From assembly GCF_003977615.1 (NCBI RefSeq), contig NZ_RYZR01000003.1, positions 496,001 through 560,000 of the forward strand: a stretch of 64,000 nucleotides of DNA. Direction: 5' to 3'. A program made the position numbers and the translations under genes. This stretch comes from Dyella dinghuensis (GTDB taxonomy: Bacteria; Pseudomonadota; Gammaproteobacteria; Xanthomonadales; Rhodanobacteraceae). The notes under the pieces are model-generated. The model made no database searches and was not told where the DNA came from. It was given only the letters and a program-made list of their open reading frames with translations. Shown here piece by piece: positions 25,928 through 35,004 of the stretch; position 1 is the first letter of the stretch; every line of letters starts with the position of its first letter.

Positions 25928-26323
25928 ATGAGCATGAGTTCCTCGCCCCTTGACGTCATTGAGCGCGCACGCGTTCTGACGAAAAGCCTCGTCCTCACAT
26001 TTGAAGAGACGATCCGACGAGATGGCACGCTGAGTGAAGCGCAATGCCAGGCGATGGCGCAGGGCATCTGGCAAGTCACGATGGCGATGGAAAGTCTGCG
26101 CGAATCCACCCCGCTATTGTTCTCGCACGAATGCCATTTCAACGATGCCCTGCTCGACCTGTGTTGCCTGATGGGCATGCTGGAACGCGGTAGCGATATC
26201 GGCTTGGACGATTACCGTCATTGCGCGCCTATTCTTCACGTGATGGGCCATACCGCGCGCATGACGTGGGATACGCTCCAGCGCATCGAGCAGCGCATGC
26301 GTTTGGTTCGCGTCGCCGCATAA
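25928..26323 (+). CDS. Uncharacterised helical, cysteine-containing protein
   Basis: A 131-residue protein from the ATG at 25928 (MSMSSSPLDVIERARVLTKS), with GGAGCG eight bases upstream. I do not recognise a family. It is predicted mostly helical and soluble, with no signal peptide or membrane segment. It has five cysteines (in AQCQ, HEC, LCC and RHC) and several histidines, which could bind metal or be redox-active (inference). It is followed after about 140 bases by a PP2C phosphatase gene on the same strand. Codon use is like that of its neighbours. Confidence 0.7.
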   Translation: MSMSSSPLDVIERARVLTKSLVLTFEETIRRDGTLSEAQCQAMAQGIWQVTMAMESLRESTPLLFSHECHFNDALLDLCCLMGMLERGSDIGLDDYRHCAPILHVMGHTARMTWDTLQRIEQRMRLVRVAA

Positions 26324-26465
26324 GCCGCAAAAACTGCTTATTTTCCGTCGATGTCACGTCACCTGTCGCGAGTCGCGGCAATTCCCGCGCGCGTGAATTC
26401 AGCACAATATTTTGCGCATACGGCGTACATCCGGCATGCTGCGCACATCTTGCTGGCGGATGCCC

Positions 26466-27167
26466 ATGATCGAATTTGGACACGGAACCCACGTCGGATT
26501 GCGCCGCACGCGCAATGAGGACACCTACTACGCCGACTCGGCCTTGGGCCTGTTTTTGGTGGCCGACGGTATGGGCGGCCATCAACATGGAGAAGTAGCG
26601 TGTGCCTTGGCGCGCGATGCTGTCGTTGAGCTAGTGGGTCGTGGGCAATCTTTGGCCGAGGCGATACGCGGCGCAGCGGCGCGTTTGCTTGAATACGCGC
26701 AGCGCTTTGACGATGCGTTGCCGATGGGCACGACCGTCGCAGCCATCCGTTTTTCCGAGCAAGCGTATGAAGTGGCCTGGGTCGGCGACAGTCGTATCTA
26801 TGAGTGGAAGAATGGACTGCGTCGCATCAGCCATGATCATTCGCTGGTGCAAGAGCTTGTTGCCGCCGGAGTGATCGATGAATCGCAGGCGGCGCGCCAC
26901 CCGCAACGTAACGTGTTGACGCAAGCGTTAGGTATTACGGCGCTGGGCCAGTTGCATATCAGCATGGCGAAAGGGCAACTCGCACCCGGCGAAAGTTTTC
27001 TCGTGTGCAGTGACGGCCTGACCGAGGAAGTCACCGACAACGGCATTGCGAACATCGTCGCGCGTCAGGATCTGGCGGCACAGGAATGCGTCGATCATCT
27101 CCTGCTTGCCGCGCTGGATAACGGCGGCAGCGACAACATCACGGCGATCCTCGCGCGCATCCACTGA
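26466..27167 (+). CDS. PP2C-family protein serine/threonine phosphatase
   Basis: A 233-residue protein from the ATG at 26466 (MIEFGHGTHVGLRRTRNED), with GGCGG six bases upstream. Metal-binding PPM motifs are all present: RNED, VADGMGGH, GDSRIYEW, SDGLTEEV and GSDNITAI. It resembles stand-alone Stp/PppA phosphatases that reverse Ser/Thr kinase signalling, for example in type VI secretion. No kinase or FHA gene is in the window, so the partner is unknown. It converges on dnaQ. Confidence 0.93.
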   Translation: MIEFGHGTHVGLRRTRNEDTYYADSALGLFLVADGMGGHQHGEVACALARDAVVELVGRGQSLAEAIRGAAARLLEYAQRFDDALPMGTTVAAIRFSEQAYEVAWVGDSRIYEWKNGLRRISHDHSLVQELVAAGVIDESQAARHPQRNVLTQALGITALGQLHISMAKGQLAPGESFLVCSDGLTEEVTDNGIANIVARQDLAAQECVDHLLLAALDNGGSDNITAILARIH

Positions 27168-27182
27168 CGCGGAACGCCTGCT

Positions 27183-27899
27183 TCAGACGTCCGCTTCCTG
27201 TCGACGCCACACAGACTGACCGCCTGCGCTCTTGTCGAGCGAATCGAGTCGGCGTTGATGCTCGGCGGTTTCTTGCTCGCTCGCGCGCAAAACACGAGGG
27301 CGGTGTGCAAGTACCACCGGCGCTTGTACCGTGCGCACGCGCGTTTCGGAACCGCCTTCAAAACCGAGATCCAGCACGACCTGGCCCGACGTCATGGCTA
27401 GGTAGACGTCGGCGAGCAACTGCGCGTCGATCAGGCCACCGTGCAGATCGCGCGCGGAATTGTCGACGCCAAGACGTTTGCACAAGGCATCCAAACTGTT
27501 GCGCTGACCGGGATAACGTTCGCGCGCCATCGCCAGCGTATCGAGCACCGGGCAGCGGTCTTGGATCCGACCGTAGTCAGCACCAAGCCGTTCGAGTTCG
27601 GCATTGATGAAGCCCACGTCGAAGCTCGCGTTATGAATGATCAGCTCGGCGCCATCGACGAAGGTGAGAAACTCCTCCACGACCTCGGCAAAAAGCGGCT
27701 TGTCGAGCAGAAACTCATCGGCGATGCCCGTGACTTCGCGCGCACCTTCATCGATCGCACGTTCTGGATTGAGATACGTTTGATAGTGCCGCCCGCTCGG
27801 CCTGCGCTCGATCAGCTCGACGCAGGCGATTTCGATCAGGCGATGCCCCAGACGTACTTCAAGACCGGTGGTTTCGGTATCGAGAACGATTTGTCTCAT
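27183..27899 (-). CDS. dnaQ: DNA polymerase III epsilon subunit
   Basis: A 238-residue DEDDh 3'-5' exonuclease, the proofreading subunit of the replicase. Motifs: exo I LDTETTGL at the N-terminus, exo [10 protein letters not shown], exo [18 protein letters not shown]. The C-terminal tail, which binds the alpha subunit, is low-complexity. The ATG overlaps the rnhA stop (ATGA), giving an rnhA-dnaQ operon. In E. coli the same two genes are adjacent but divergent. Confidence 0.97.
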   Translation of the reverse strand: MRQIVLDTETTGLEVRLGHRLIEIACVELIERRPSGRHYQTYLNPERAIDEGAREVTGIADEFLLDKPLFAEVVEEFLTFVDGAELIIHNASFDVGFINAELERLGADYGRIQDRCPVLDTLAMARERYPGQRNSLDALCKRLGVDNSARDLHGGLIDAQLLADVYLAMTSGQVVLDLGFEGGSETRVRTVQAPVVLAHRPRVLRASEQETAEHQRRLDSLDKSAGGQSVWRRQEADV

Positions 27900-28339
27900 G
27901 CCTGTTCCTTGAACTTCTCGGCCTGCTCGCGCGCCGCTTGATCCACGCGCTCATTTTCGGCGTGCCCGGCGTGGCCGCGCACCCACTTCCAGCGTACTTG
28001 ATGAGGCGTCGTGGCGGCACTCAAGCGTTCCCACAGATCTTGATTCTTCACCGGCTTTTTGTCGGACGTGCGCCATCCGTTGGATATCCAGCGCGGCACC
28101 CATTCTTCGATGCCCTGCATCACGTAGCGTGAATCGGTGGTCACCGTTACTTTGCAAGGCCGCTTGAGTGCTTCAAGCGCCTGAATCGCTGCCATCAGCT
28201 CCATGCGATTGTTCGTGGTTTGTGCTTCGCCGCCGCTCAATAAACGTTCGGTGTCTTTGGCTCTCAATAGGGCGGCCCATCCACCGGGCCCGGGATTGCC
28301 GAGGCATGCGCCATCGGTAAACGCTTCCACATCCGTCAC
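27896..28339 (-). CDS. rnhA: Ribonuclease HI
   Basis: A 147-residue enzyme that cuts RNA in RNA-DNA hybrids. The GTG at 28339 ([10 protein letters not shown]) is the likely start, with GGAG upstream. A longer frame exists but its upstream residues are not RNase H-like. Catalytic acidic residues are in [29 protein letters not shown] and ENERVDQAA. It is translationally coupled to dnaQ downstream, with a YafS-like methyltransferase upstream on the same strand. Confidence 0.95.
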   Translation of the reverse strand: MTDVEAFTDGACLGNPGPGGWAALLRAKDTERLLSGGEAQTTNNRMELMAAIQALEALKRPCKVTVTTDSRYVMQGIEEWVPRWISNGWRTSDKKPVKNQDLWERLSAATTPHQVRWKWVRGHAGHAENERVDQAAREQAEKFKEQA

Positions 28340-28371
28340 GCGTTGTGCTCCATCTTTTTTGATTGTCTTGT

Positions 28372-29052
28372 TCAACTGACCGAACTGCGGCGCGCACCTG
28401 GTGCAAGACCTGCTCCGACGGGAGCGGTCACGGGCTTGGGTCGCAAACGTGTCGGAATGCTCATTGGCCCGGTCTTGCGCGCGACCAATACATAGCCACC
28501 ACCGAGCCAGCTCGACGATGCCCAACCCGGCTCAGCCGATGGCAACGGCAAAATGCGCCCGACTCGCTGCACGCGTTCCACTTGCACATCGGCACGGCGC
28601 AAACGCGCAGAGAAATGAAACGGCGATTGCGCGTGCAGATGGCTGCCGCGCGTTTGCCACTGCCACCAGGGCGTCCATCCGCTGAGCGGATTCAGCCCCG
28701 TGAGGACAAGCATGCCGCCGGGAGCGAGAATGCGGACCACCTCGTCAATTGACAGCGGTGCTGGCTCGAAAGCGTGGCGCAAGAGAATGAGGTCGAAGGT
28801 CCGATCGGAAAAAGGTAATGGCTCCGAAGCGCTGGCGCGTATATCGCCCTCGATCCGGCCCTCGGCGAGCCGCAGCGTTACCCAGTGACTGAGATAGGGC
28901 GGATTGGGCGCCTCGTCCTGGGGCGCCGCGGAGAGCAACAGGGCACGACTGCCCGTACAGCGGCGCAGGTCGGGCATATAGGCCACCGTTTCATCCGCCA
29001 GCAGCCCGCTCATGGGCGCACTGGCGTAGATGTCTTGGGCGCGCTGGGGCAT
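28372..29052 (-). CDS. SAM-dependent methyltransferase (YafS-like)
   Basis: A 226-residue class I methyltransferase. The SAM-binding core is reduced at motif I (RALLLSAAP), with [20 protein letters not shown] as motif II and the strand [20 protein letters not shown]. It resembles E. coli YafS, which sits in the same gloB/rnhA/dnaQ neighbourhood; its substrate is not known. The last 35 residues are a basic, Pro-rich tail. It is divergent from gloB and probably heads a transcript with rnhA and dnaQ. Confidence 0.85.
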   Translation of the reverse strand: MPQRAQDIYASAPMSGLLADETVAYMPDLRRCTGSRALLLSAAPQDEAPNPPYLSHWVTLRLAEGRIEGDIRASASEPLPFSDRTFDLILLRHAFEPAPLSIDEVVRILAPGGMLVLTGLNPLSGWTPWWQWQTRGSHLHAQSPFHFSARLRRADVQVERVQRVGRILPLPSAEPGWASSSWLGGGYVLVARKTGPMSIPTRLRPKPVTAPVGAGLAPGARRSSVS

Positions 29053-29254
29053 GAAGGCGAGGCCTGTCGCGGGTCGGATCAGCCATGAGTTTACTGGTTG
29101 GCTTTACAAAGACGAACCAGTACCCAACGGTGAACGAACGAATTTTCGATTAACGCATATCTAACGATCGTGCCATCTCCGGGGCTTATAGTCGGCGATC
29201 GCGCGCAAGCCGGAGGGCTGCGCCAGTCGATACGAATCCGCAGCGGAGATCGCC

Positions 29255-30019
29255 TTGCACGTCGTACCGCTACCGGCGCTTGCCGACAATTACATTTGGC
29301 TGCTGCATGACGACAGCGGCAATGCCATCGTCGTCGACCCGGGCGAATCGGAGCCGGTCGAAGCTGCCTTGCACGCGCGCAAGCTAACCCTGCGTGCCGT
29401 ACTTCTTACGCATCATCACCCTGATCACATCGGCGGCGCCGAACGGTTGAAGGAAGCGTTCAACATCCCAGTGTATGCACCGGAAGATGATCGCATTGCT
29501 GTTGCTACACATCGCGTAAAAGACGGCGATTCGCTTGCCTTGTCGCAACCGGCAGCACGCTTCGATGTAATGGCTGTGCCGGGACATACACTCACTCACA
29601 TCGTGTATGTCGGCGAAGGCGTGCTGCTGTGTGGCGATACGCTCTTCAGTCTTGGGTGTGGCCGCATGTTCGAAGGCACGCCCACGCAAATGCATGCATC
29701 GCTGCAGCGCCTGGCTGCACTGCCTGGCGAGACGCTGGTGTGCTGCGGTCATGAATACACCGCAGCCAATGCGCGCTTTGCGCAAACCGTTGAACCACAC
29801 AACGCCGCACTTAACGCGCGCGCGCAAGAAGTCGACACGCTGCGCGCCGCGCATCGCCCGAGCGTACCGGCAACACTGGCCAGTGAACTGGCCTGCAACC
29901 CGTTCCTGCGTGTGAACAGCGATGAGGTGATCGATTGGTGCCGTCGACACGGCGCGGCCAACGATCCCGTCGCTCGCTTCGCAGCGCTGCGCTCCGCCAA
30001 GGATGCATTCAAGGCATGA
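29255..30019 (+). CDS. gloB: Hydroxyacylglutathione hydrolase (glyoxalase II)
   Basis: A 254-residue metallo-beta-lactamase-fold enzyme hydrolysing S-lactoylglutathione in methylglyoxal detoxification. The TTG start at 29255 has GGAG upstream. The binuclear metal motif is LLTHHHPDHIGG; further ligands are in VPGHT, LFSLGCGRMFEGT and CGHEYT. The glutathione-binding C-terminus is present. Its stop overlaps the mltD ATG (ATGA). Confidence 0.96.
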   Translation: MHVVPLPALADNYIWLLHDDSGNAIVVDPGESEPVEAALHARKLTLRAVLLTHHHPDHIGGAERLKEAFNIPVYAPEDDRIAVATHRVKDGDSLALSQPAARFDVMAVPGHTLTHIVYVGEGVLLCGDTLFSLGCGRMFEGTPTQMHASLQRLAALPGETLVCCGHEYTAANARFAQTVEPHNAALNARAQEVDTLRAAHRPSVPATLASELACNPFLRVNSDEVIDWCRRHGAANDPVARFAALRSAKDAFKA

Positions 30020-31251
30020 AACCGACGCTGCGACTATTGCCGGTAGTACTTGCCTCGTTGATGGCGGCGTGCGCCACGACGCCTCCACCCGCAAAGAATG
30101 CCGCCCCTGCTCCGACAGTCGCACCTGCTCCGGTCAGTAGTCCAGCATCGGCAACGTCCGTCGCCACGGTTGTGCAGCCCACCGTTACGGCTGAAAACGC
30201 GGACGTCTGGGATAAGTTGCGCACCAGCTTCGTGATGTCCGATTGCGATGCCGATCCGCAAATCATGGTGTGGGCACATCGCTATACACAAAGTCCCTCG
30301 CGCTTTGAAGCGCAAATGAAGAGCGCGGTCCCGCAACTGATCTACGTGCAGCAGGTCGCCGAAAAATATAACGTCGCCGGTGAATTCGTATTGCTTCCGT
30401 GGGTAGAAAGCCAGTATCAGGCGAAGCCCGGTCGTCGCAATTTGCCGGCGGGCATGTGGCAAATTGAGCCGAGTACTGCGCATTCGATGGGATTGCACGT
30501 CGATCACGGCTACGACGGACGCCTGGACACATCCGCGGCCACCGATCGCGTCATGCACATGCTGCGCGGTTACTACGACGAACTGCACGATTGGCGACTG
30601 GTCGATTACGCATTCAATCGCGGCGAGTTCGCCGTCCAGCATATGGTGCAGCAACACGGAGTGCCGCCAGCGGAACCGGCGATTCCAAAGTGGCCTGTTC
30701 CGCGCGTAACAAAAGAACATCTGACCAAATTGCTGGCGCTCGCGTGTGTTATCCGCGAGCCCTCCCGATTCAACGTGACGTTGCCAACGCTGGCCGCCGA
30801 GGATCATCTGGAAGCCGTCGACATCACGCCAGGCATGACGTTCTCGACGACAGCAAGCCACGCCGGCATGCTGGCTGACGATCTCCGACGCTTGAATCCA
30901 GCGATGTCGAGCGAAGCTCTGAATTCAGGTTCGGGCAGCCAGATACTCATGCCTCATCGCAACGCCGAGCAATGGCGCAACGCGATGCAATCGGCAAATG
31001 CGCAGGACATGACTGCGAGCAATGCGCCGCTAGCCGACACACCGTCTTCAAACACGGCCGATGTCGCCCAAGACAGTGGGCCGACCGCGGTCAAATCGCA
31101 CGCCGTGCGGACGCATACCGTAAAGCCGGGCGAAAGTCTCTGGCAGATTGCGCACAAATATTCGGTCAGCGTGAATACGCTTGAGCGTCTGAACAACCTC
31201 CACGGAAAGCCGCTGAAACCCGGGCAGGTATTGAGACTCGATGCGCCGTAA
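30016..31251 (+). CDS. mltD: Membrane-bound lytic murein transglycosylase D-like lipoprotein
   Basis: A 411-residue lipoprotein with lipobox SLMAAC (Cys19), then a Pro/Ala-rich linker. The SLT domain has the catalytic Glu in LLPWVESQYQAKPG, followed by AGMWQIEPSTAHSMGL. One C-terminal LysM domain (about residues 360-410, HTVKPGESLWQIAHKYSVS) binds peptidoglycan. It cleaves glycan strands at the inner face of the outer membrane. MltD of E. coli has two LysM repeats; only one is clear here. Translation is coupled to gloB, the conserved gloB-mltD pair. Confidence 0.92.
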   Translation: MKPTLRLLPVVLASLMAACATTPPPAKNAAPAPTVAPAPVSSPASATSVATVVQPTVTAENADVWDKLRTSFVMSDCDADPQIMVWAHRYTQSPSRFEAQMKSAVPQLIYVQQVAEKYNVAGEFVLLPWVESQYQAKPGRRNLPAGMWQIEPSTAHSMGLHVDHGYDGRLDTSAATDRVMHMLRGYYDELHDWRLVDYAFNRGEFAVQHMVQQHGVPPAEPAIPKWPVPRVTKEHLTKLLALACVIREPSRFNVTLPTLAAEDHLEAVDITPGMTFSTTASHAGMLADDLRRLNPAMSSEALNSGSGSQILMPHRNAEQWRNAMQSANAQDMTASNAPLADTPSSNTADVAQDSGPTAVKSHAVRTHTVKPGESLWQIAHKYSVSVNTLERLNNLHGKPLKPGQVLRLDAP

Positions 31252-31346
31252 ATCCATGCCTGGACGTATGGAAGCCGTATCGAGCCATGCCTGCTAAACT
31301 CCCCACGCTGCGCCAGATGGCGCACTGACAACCTTTTGGAGGACGC

Positions 31347-32129
31347 ATGGGATTCCTGCACGGCAAGCGTGCCCTGATCACCGGCATTGCCAGCCAGCGC
31401 TCGATCGCCTGGGGCATTGCCAACGCGATGCATCGCGAAGGCGCACAACTCGCCTTTACCTACCCGAACGAGCGCATGAAAGACCGCGTCGATGAAGCGG
31501 CGAATGCCTTCGGCTCCAACATTGTGCTGCCGTGCGACGTGGCAGACGATGCGCAGATCGAGAATCTGTTTGTGGAGCTGGGCAAGCATTGGGACGGTCT
31601 GGACATCCTGGTTCACTCGATCGGCTTTGCGCCACGAGAGGCAATTCAGGGCCAATACCTGGATAACCTCACGCGCGAGAATTTCACTATTGCGCACGAT
31701 ATTTCCAGCTACAGCCTTGCTGCGCTGTCGAAGGCGGCTCGTCCGATGATGGCAGGCCGCAACGGTTCGATTCTCACCCTCACGTACCTCGGTGCCGAGC
31801 GCGCGCTCAGCAACTACAACGTGATGGGTCTGGCCAAGGCCAGCCTGGAAGCCAACGTGCGTTACCTGGCTTTCAACCTTGGCCCGGAAACCACGCGCGT
31901 CAACGCGATTTCCGCCGGTCCGATCAAGACGCTCGCCGCTGCGGGCATCGCCAACTTCCGCAAGATGCTCGATCACGTGGAAGAAAACGCACCGCTTCGC
32001 CGCAGCGTGACGATCGACGAAGTCGGCAACGTCGGCGCATTCCTGTGTTCGGATCTCGCCTCGGGCATCACGGGTGAAGTGACCTACGTGGACGCGGGTT
32101 ACAACACGATCGGCATGACCGGCATCTGA
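31347..32129 (+). CDS. fabI: Enoyl-[acyl-carrier-protein] reductase (NADH)
   Basis: A 260-residue enzyme for the last reduction of each fatty-acid elongation cycle. It has the FabI-type cofactor loop [14 protein letters not shown] and catalytic Tyr and Lys in the Y-x6-K motif YNVMGLAK. The C-terminal part has [19 protein letters not shown] lies before the ATG, and a small 6-bp hairpin (31309-31324) lies in the leader. It is monocistronic, ending at a bidirectional terminator. Confidence 0.97.
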   Translation: MGFLHGKRALITGIASQRSIAWGIANAMHREGAQLAFTYPNERMKDRVDEAANAFGSNIVLPCDVADDAQIENLFVELGKHWDGLDILVHSIGFAPREAIQGQYLDNLTRENFTIAHDISSYSLAALSKAARPMMAGRNGSILTLTYLGAERALSNYNVMGLAKASLEANVRYLAFNLGPETTRVNAISAGPIKTLAAAGIANFRKMLDHVEENAPLRRSVTIDEVGNVGAFLCSDLASGITGEVTYVDAGYNTIGMTGI

Positions 32130-32150
32130 GTCAGTTTCAAAAGATCAAAC

Positions 32151-32187
32151 AAAAAGGGCGGCTCCGATGGAGTCGCCCTTTTTTTGT
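32151..32187. terminator. Bidirectional terminator between fabI and ppiD
   Basis: A-run, stem GGGCG-CTCC/GGAG-CGCCC with one G-T pair, loop GAT, then seven T. It serves fabI (plus) and ppiD (minus). A second hairpin without a T-run (CATGCCGA/TCGGCATG) lies at about 32202-32219, closer to the ppiD stop. Confidence 0.9.
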
Positions 32188-32226
32188 TCAACGTATGACA
32201 TGCCGACAGATCGGCATGACAAAGCG

Positions 32227-34137
32227 TTACATGCGGTCTTTGGCGATTTCGATCTTCGTCTTCGCCTTCAGCATGTCGATGAAGCCCTGCGTTTCCACGC
32301 CACCGTAGGCCTGCATCATCTGGCGATATAGCATCTGGCGCTCTTCTTCGGGGAACTTGGATAGATCGCCCGGCTGCACCTTGTCCACCGCCAGCACTGC
32401 GTAATTGCCCTTACCCAACGCCACATCGGCATATTGCGGTTTGCCATCGGCAGCCGGATGCGGCGTCACGAACGCCTGCGTGAGGATTTCCTGCGGCAGA
32501 TCCTGTTGAACGCGCTGGATGTCATTCGCCGTCTTCAGATCAGCATGCTCGGCAGTGGCGACCGTCGCCATGTCTTCGCCCTTGCTCAGGCGGCTAACCA
32601 GCACATCGGCCTTCTCATGAGCGGCATCGGCAATGCGTTGATCGAGAATCTTCTGCACGATCGCATCATGCACTTCGACAATCGCCTTCGGCGTCGCGGG
32701 AACGTGCTTGTCGGCGCGCACCACCACCGAATCGGTCTTGCTCAGGTCGATAAGGGTGGAATTGTTGCCCGACGTCAGAACATCGTTGGAGAACGCTGCG
32801 GCAATGACCTTCGGATTGGCGGCAATGCCCTGCCCGCCATCATGGCCAAACAGCGGCGTCTCCTTGACCTGCAAGTTCAACGCTTGCGCGGCCGGATCGA
32901 GCGAGCCCGGATTTTGCGACGTCAGGTCGGTCATCTTGCCGGCGGTGTCGTTGTACAGACGATCATGATCCGAAGCGGTGGCTTCCTTGATCAGCTGATC
33001 GCGAACCTGCTCGAACGGCTTGGTCTGGCCGCTGTGAACCTCGCGCAGGTAGATGATGTGATAGCCCTCATCCGAAAGCACAGGTTTGGAAATCTGTCCT
33101 TTCTGCAGTGAGAACATGGCCGATTCGAACGCGGCATTGGTGACGCCTTTCTGCAACCAGCCCAGGTCGCCGCCCTGCAGCTTCGAACCAAGGTCTTCCG
33201 AGTCTTGCTGGGCGAGTTTTGCAAAGTTGTCAGGCGTCGCTTCCGCGGCGATCTTGTTTGCCTTGTCCAACGCCGCCTTCTGCTGCGCAGGCGTGGCGTT
33301 CTTTGGCACGTTGATCAGGATATGCGACACCTCGCGTTCTTCGGGCATGCCGAAACGCGTGATTTCGTCCTGGTAACGCTTCTTCAGCTCATCGTCGCTC
33401 GGCGCTTGCGTATCCGGCTTGAGGTCTGCCGCATTCACTTCGATGTATTTCAGTGACACCTGTTCCGGATTCATGTAATCCGCTTGATGCGCTTTGTAGT
33501 AATCCTGGACCTGCGCGTCCGTGACCTGGCTATCGGCCGGCGTCGGACGTGGCAACACGAAATAGCGAATATTCCGGCGCTGCAATTGCAGCTGCATGTA
33601 ACGGTCGATATCAGCGTTGGTAACGATTGTGCTACCGCTGATGGCATCGGGCAGCAACGTGCTTTGCAGCGAGTTGCGCACGCTGTCCTGATACATATCC
33701 GGTGTCATGCCGGCAGCGGCAAGCTGTGCGCGGTACATATCGCCATTGAACTTGCCGTCGACCTGGAACGCGGGCGTCGCCGCAATTGTTTCGCGCAGCG
33801 ATTCGTCCGATACGCGCATGCCCAGATCGTCGTTCGCCTGCAACAGGAGTTGCTGACCGATCATCTGATCGACGAGTTTGTCCTTGAATTCAGGCTTGTC
33901 GAAAACGGTCGGATCGAACTTGTCGCCGAGCTGCGCACGCTGCTGCTGACGAATGCGATTCATCGCATCCTGATATTGCTGTTGGCTGACTTCAGTCTTG
34001 CCGACCTTTGCGACAAAGGTATCCGTGCGAGAAACAAAATAGTTCTCGATGCCGAAGAACGACATCGCAAACACCGCAATACCCAGCACAACAATCGCTG
34101 GCCATCCGTGCATTTTGTCGCGTAGTGACTGCAGCAT
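32227..34137 (-). CDS. ppiD: Periplasmic folding chaperone PpiD (SurA/parvulin-like)
   Basis: A 636-residue inner-membrane-anchored chaperone. The N-terminal membrane segment is at about residues 12-32 (WPAIVVLGIAVFAMSFFGI). A large SurA-like N domain, a parvulin-type PPIase domain (about 265-365, EREVSHILINVP, then GGDLGWLQKG) and a second periplasmic domain follow. PpiD binds newly exported proteins at the Sec translocon. It is the last gene of the tig-clpP-clpX-lon-hupB-ppiD order, separated from hupB by two tRNA genes and a terminator, so it probably has its own promoter. Confidence 0.93.
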   Translation of the reverse strand: MLQSLRDKMHGWPAIVVLGIAVFAMSFFGIENYFVSRTDTFVAKVGKTEVSQQQYQDAMNRIRQQQRAQLGDKFDPTVFDKPEFKDKLVDQMIGQQLLLQANDDLGMRVSDESLRETIAATPAFQVDGKFNGDMYRAQLAAAGMTPDMYQDSVRNSLQSTLLPDAISGSTIVTNADIDRYMQLQLQRRNIRYFVLPRPTPADSQVTDAQVQDYYKAHQADYMNPEQVSLKYIEVNAADLKPDTQAPSDDELKKRYQDEITRFGMPEEREVSHILINVPKNATPAQQKAALDKANKIAAEATPDNFAKLAQQDSEDLGSKLQGGDLGWLQKGVTNAAFESAMFSLQKGQISKPVLSDEGYHIIYLREVHSGQTKPFEQVRDQLIKEATASDHDRLYNDTAGKMTDLTSQNPGSLDPAAQALNLQVKETPLFGHDGGQGIAANPKVIAAAFSNDVLTSGNNSTLIDLSKTDSVVVRADKHVPATPKAIVEVHDAIVQKILDQRIADAAHEKADVLVSRLSKGEDMATVATAEHADLKTANDIQRVQQDLPQEILTQAFVTPHPAADGKPQYADVALGKGNYAVLAVDKVQPGDLSKFPEEERQMLYRQMMQAYGGVETQGFIDMLKAKTKIEIAKDRM

Positions 34138-34192
34138 GAGACTTTTTCCGCTATCGGGTTAACTGCGTTGAAAACACAAAATCTGAATAACA

Positions 34193-34217
34193 CAAGGGCG
34201 CCTCGGAGGCGCCCTTG
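34193..34217 (-). terminator. Terminator after hupB-tRNA-Val-tRNA-Asp
   Basis: An 11- to 12-bp stem CAAGGGCGCCT/AGGCGCCCTTG with a tiny loop. On the minus strand it is followed by TGTTATT. It lies between tRNA-Asp and ppiD. Confidence 0.7.
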
Positions 34218-34223
34218 CAGAAG

Positions 34224-34300
34224 TGGCGGAGCGGACGGGACTCGAACCCGCGACCTCCGGCGTGACAGGCCAGCATTCTAACCGACTGAACTACCGCTCC
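34224..34300 (-). tRNA. tRNA-Asp (GTC), copy 2
   Basis: A 77-base cloverleaf, identical to the plus-strand copy at 19322-19398. It is downstream of tRNA-Val on the minus strand, with a terminator just after it. Confidence 0.97.
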
Positions 34301-34307
34301 ACATTTC

Positions 34308-34382
34308 TGGTGGGTGCTGTAGGGATCGAACCTACGACCCTCGCCTTGTAAGGGCGACGCTCTACCGCTGAGCTAAGCACCC
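34308..34382 (-). tRNA. tRNA-Val (TAC)
   Basis: A 75-base cloverleaf with acceptor GGGTGCT/AGCACCC, anticodon loop CTTACAA, T-arm GTAGG-TTCGATC-CCTAC and encoded CCA. Its 5' end is only 18 bases after the hupB stop, with no terminator or promoter between, so it is probably transcribed with hupB. Confidence 0.97.
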
Positions 34383-34400
34383 CAAGAACTAGCGGGCCGC

Positions 34401-34673
34401 TTAGTTTAGGGCGTCCTTAAGCGTCTTGCCAGCCTTGAATGCCGGGACCTTGGAGGCCGCGATCTTGATTTCTTCGTTGGTACGGGGGTTGCGACCCGTA
34501 CGGGCTGCACGGCTGCGCACGGTGAAGGTACCAAAGCCGACGACCGAGACGTCGTCACCGTTCTTCAGAGCCTTCTGAACGGTTTCGAAGAAAGCTTCGA
34601 GCGCGCGGCCAGCATCGGCCTTGGTCAGTTCGGCATGTTCGGCGACGGCATTGATCAGATCGGTTTTATTCAT
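34401..34673 (-). CDS. hupB: DNA-binding protein HU
   Basis: A 90-residue HU-family nucleoid protein starting [18 protein letters not shown]. The DNA-binding arm contains the signature [18 protein letters not shown]. It bends and compacts DNA as a dimer. A GGGAG ribosome site precedes the ATG. A good sigma-70 promoter lies at 34819-34847 in the lon-hupB gap. tRNA-Val follows after 18 bases, giving an unusual mRNA-tRNA arrangement. Confidence 0.98.
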   Translation of the reverse strand: MNKTDLINAVAEHAELTKADAGRALEAFFETVQKALKNGDDVSVVGFGTFTVRSRAARTGRNPRTNEEIKIAASKVPAFKAGKTLKDALN

Positions 34674-34818
34674 TGAGTTACTCCCTTAAACAGGTATTCG
34701 GCCCGCGTGGTAGGTGGGACGGGACAACGCAGGAAAGGATCGATGGATTCTTGAAAGGCGTTGCCTCGCAACCCCGCATCGTTGTGCTTTCTGAGGAAAG
34801 CCCGGATGGCGGTGAGCC

Positions 34819-34847
34819 TTTATACCAGCGCCCCCCAGGGTCCGCAA
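34819..34847 (-). promoter_or_regulatory. Sigma-70 promoter of hupB
   Basis: On the minus strand TTGCGG (34847-34842), 17-base spacer, TATAAA (34824-34819), giving a leader of about 140 bases before the hupB ATG. Confidence 0.65.
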
Positions 34848-34951
34848 TACAAGTTGTACCAACGCTTTGCGGGGATTCAGGGCGACGCATGTAATGCGCG
34901 AGCACACATCTGATCATCGTTGTTTGGCAACGATATTACGCAGCGTGAAAC

Positions 34952-34976
34952 AGGCGACACGGTAACCGTGTCGCCT
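34952..34976. other. Perfect 12-bp palindromic hairpin between lon and hupB
   Basis: AGGCGACACGGT (34952-34963) is the exact reverse complement of 34965-34976, one base apart. It lies 29 bases after the lon stop with no T-run on either strand. It may be a rho-assisted terminator or 3'-end stabiliser for lon, or a protein site. The lon-hupB gap (34674-35004, 331 bases) otherwise holds only the hupB promoter and leader. Confidence 0.5.
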
Positions 34977-35004
34977 ATCGCAGATCCGACGAGAACGCGC
35001 TTGC

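Noticed and set aside
27896-28525. Longer RNase HI with a 62-residue N-terminal extension
   Set aside because: The extension overlaps the methyltransferase gene and is not RNase H-like; the GTG at 28339 gives the normal length.
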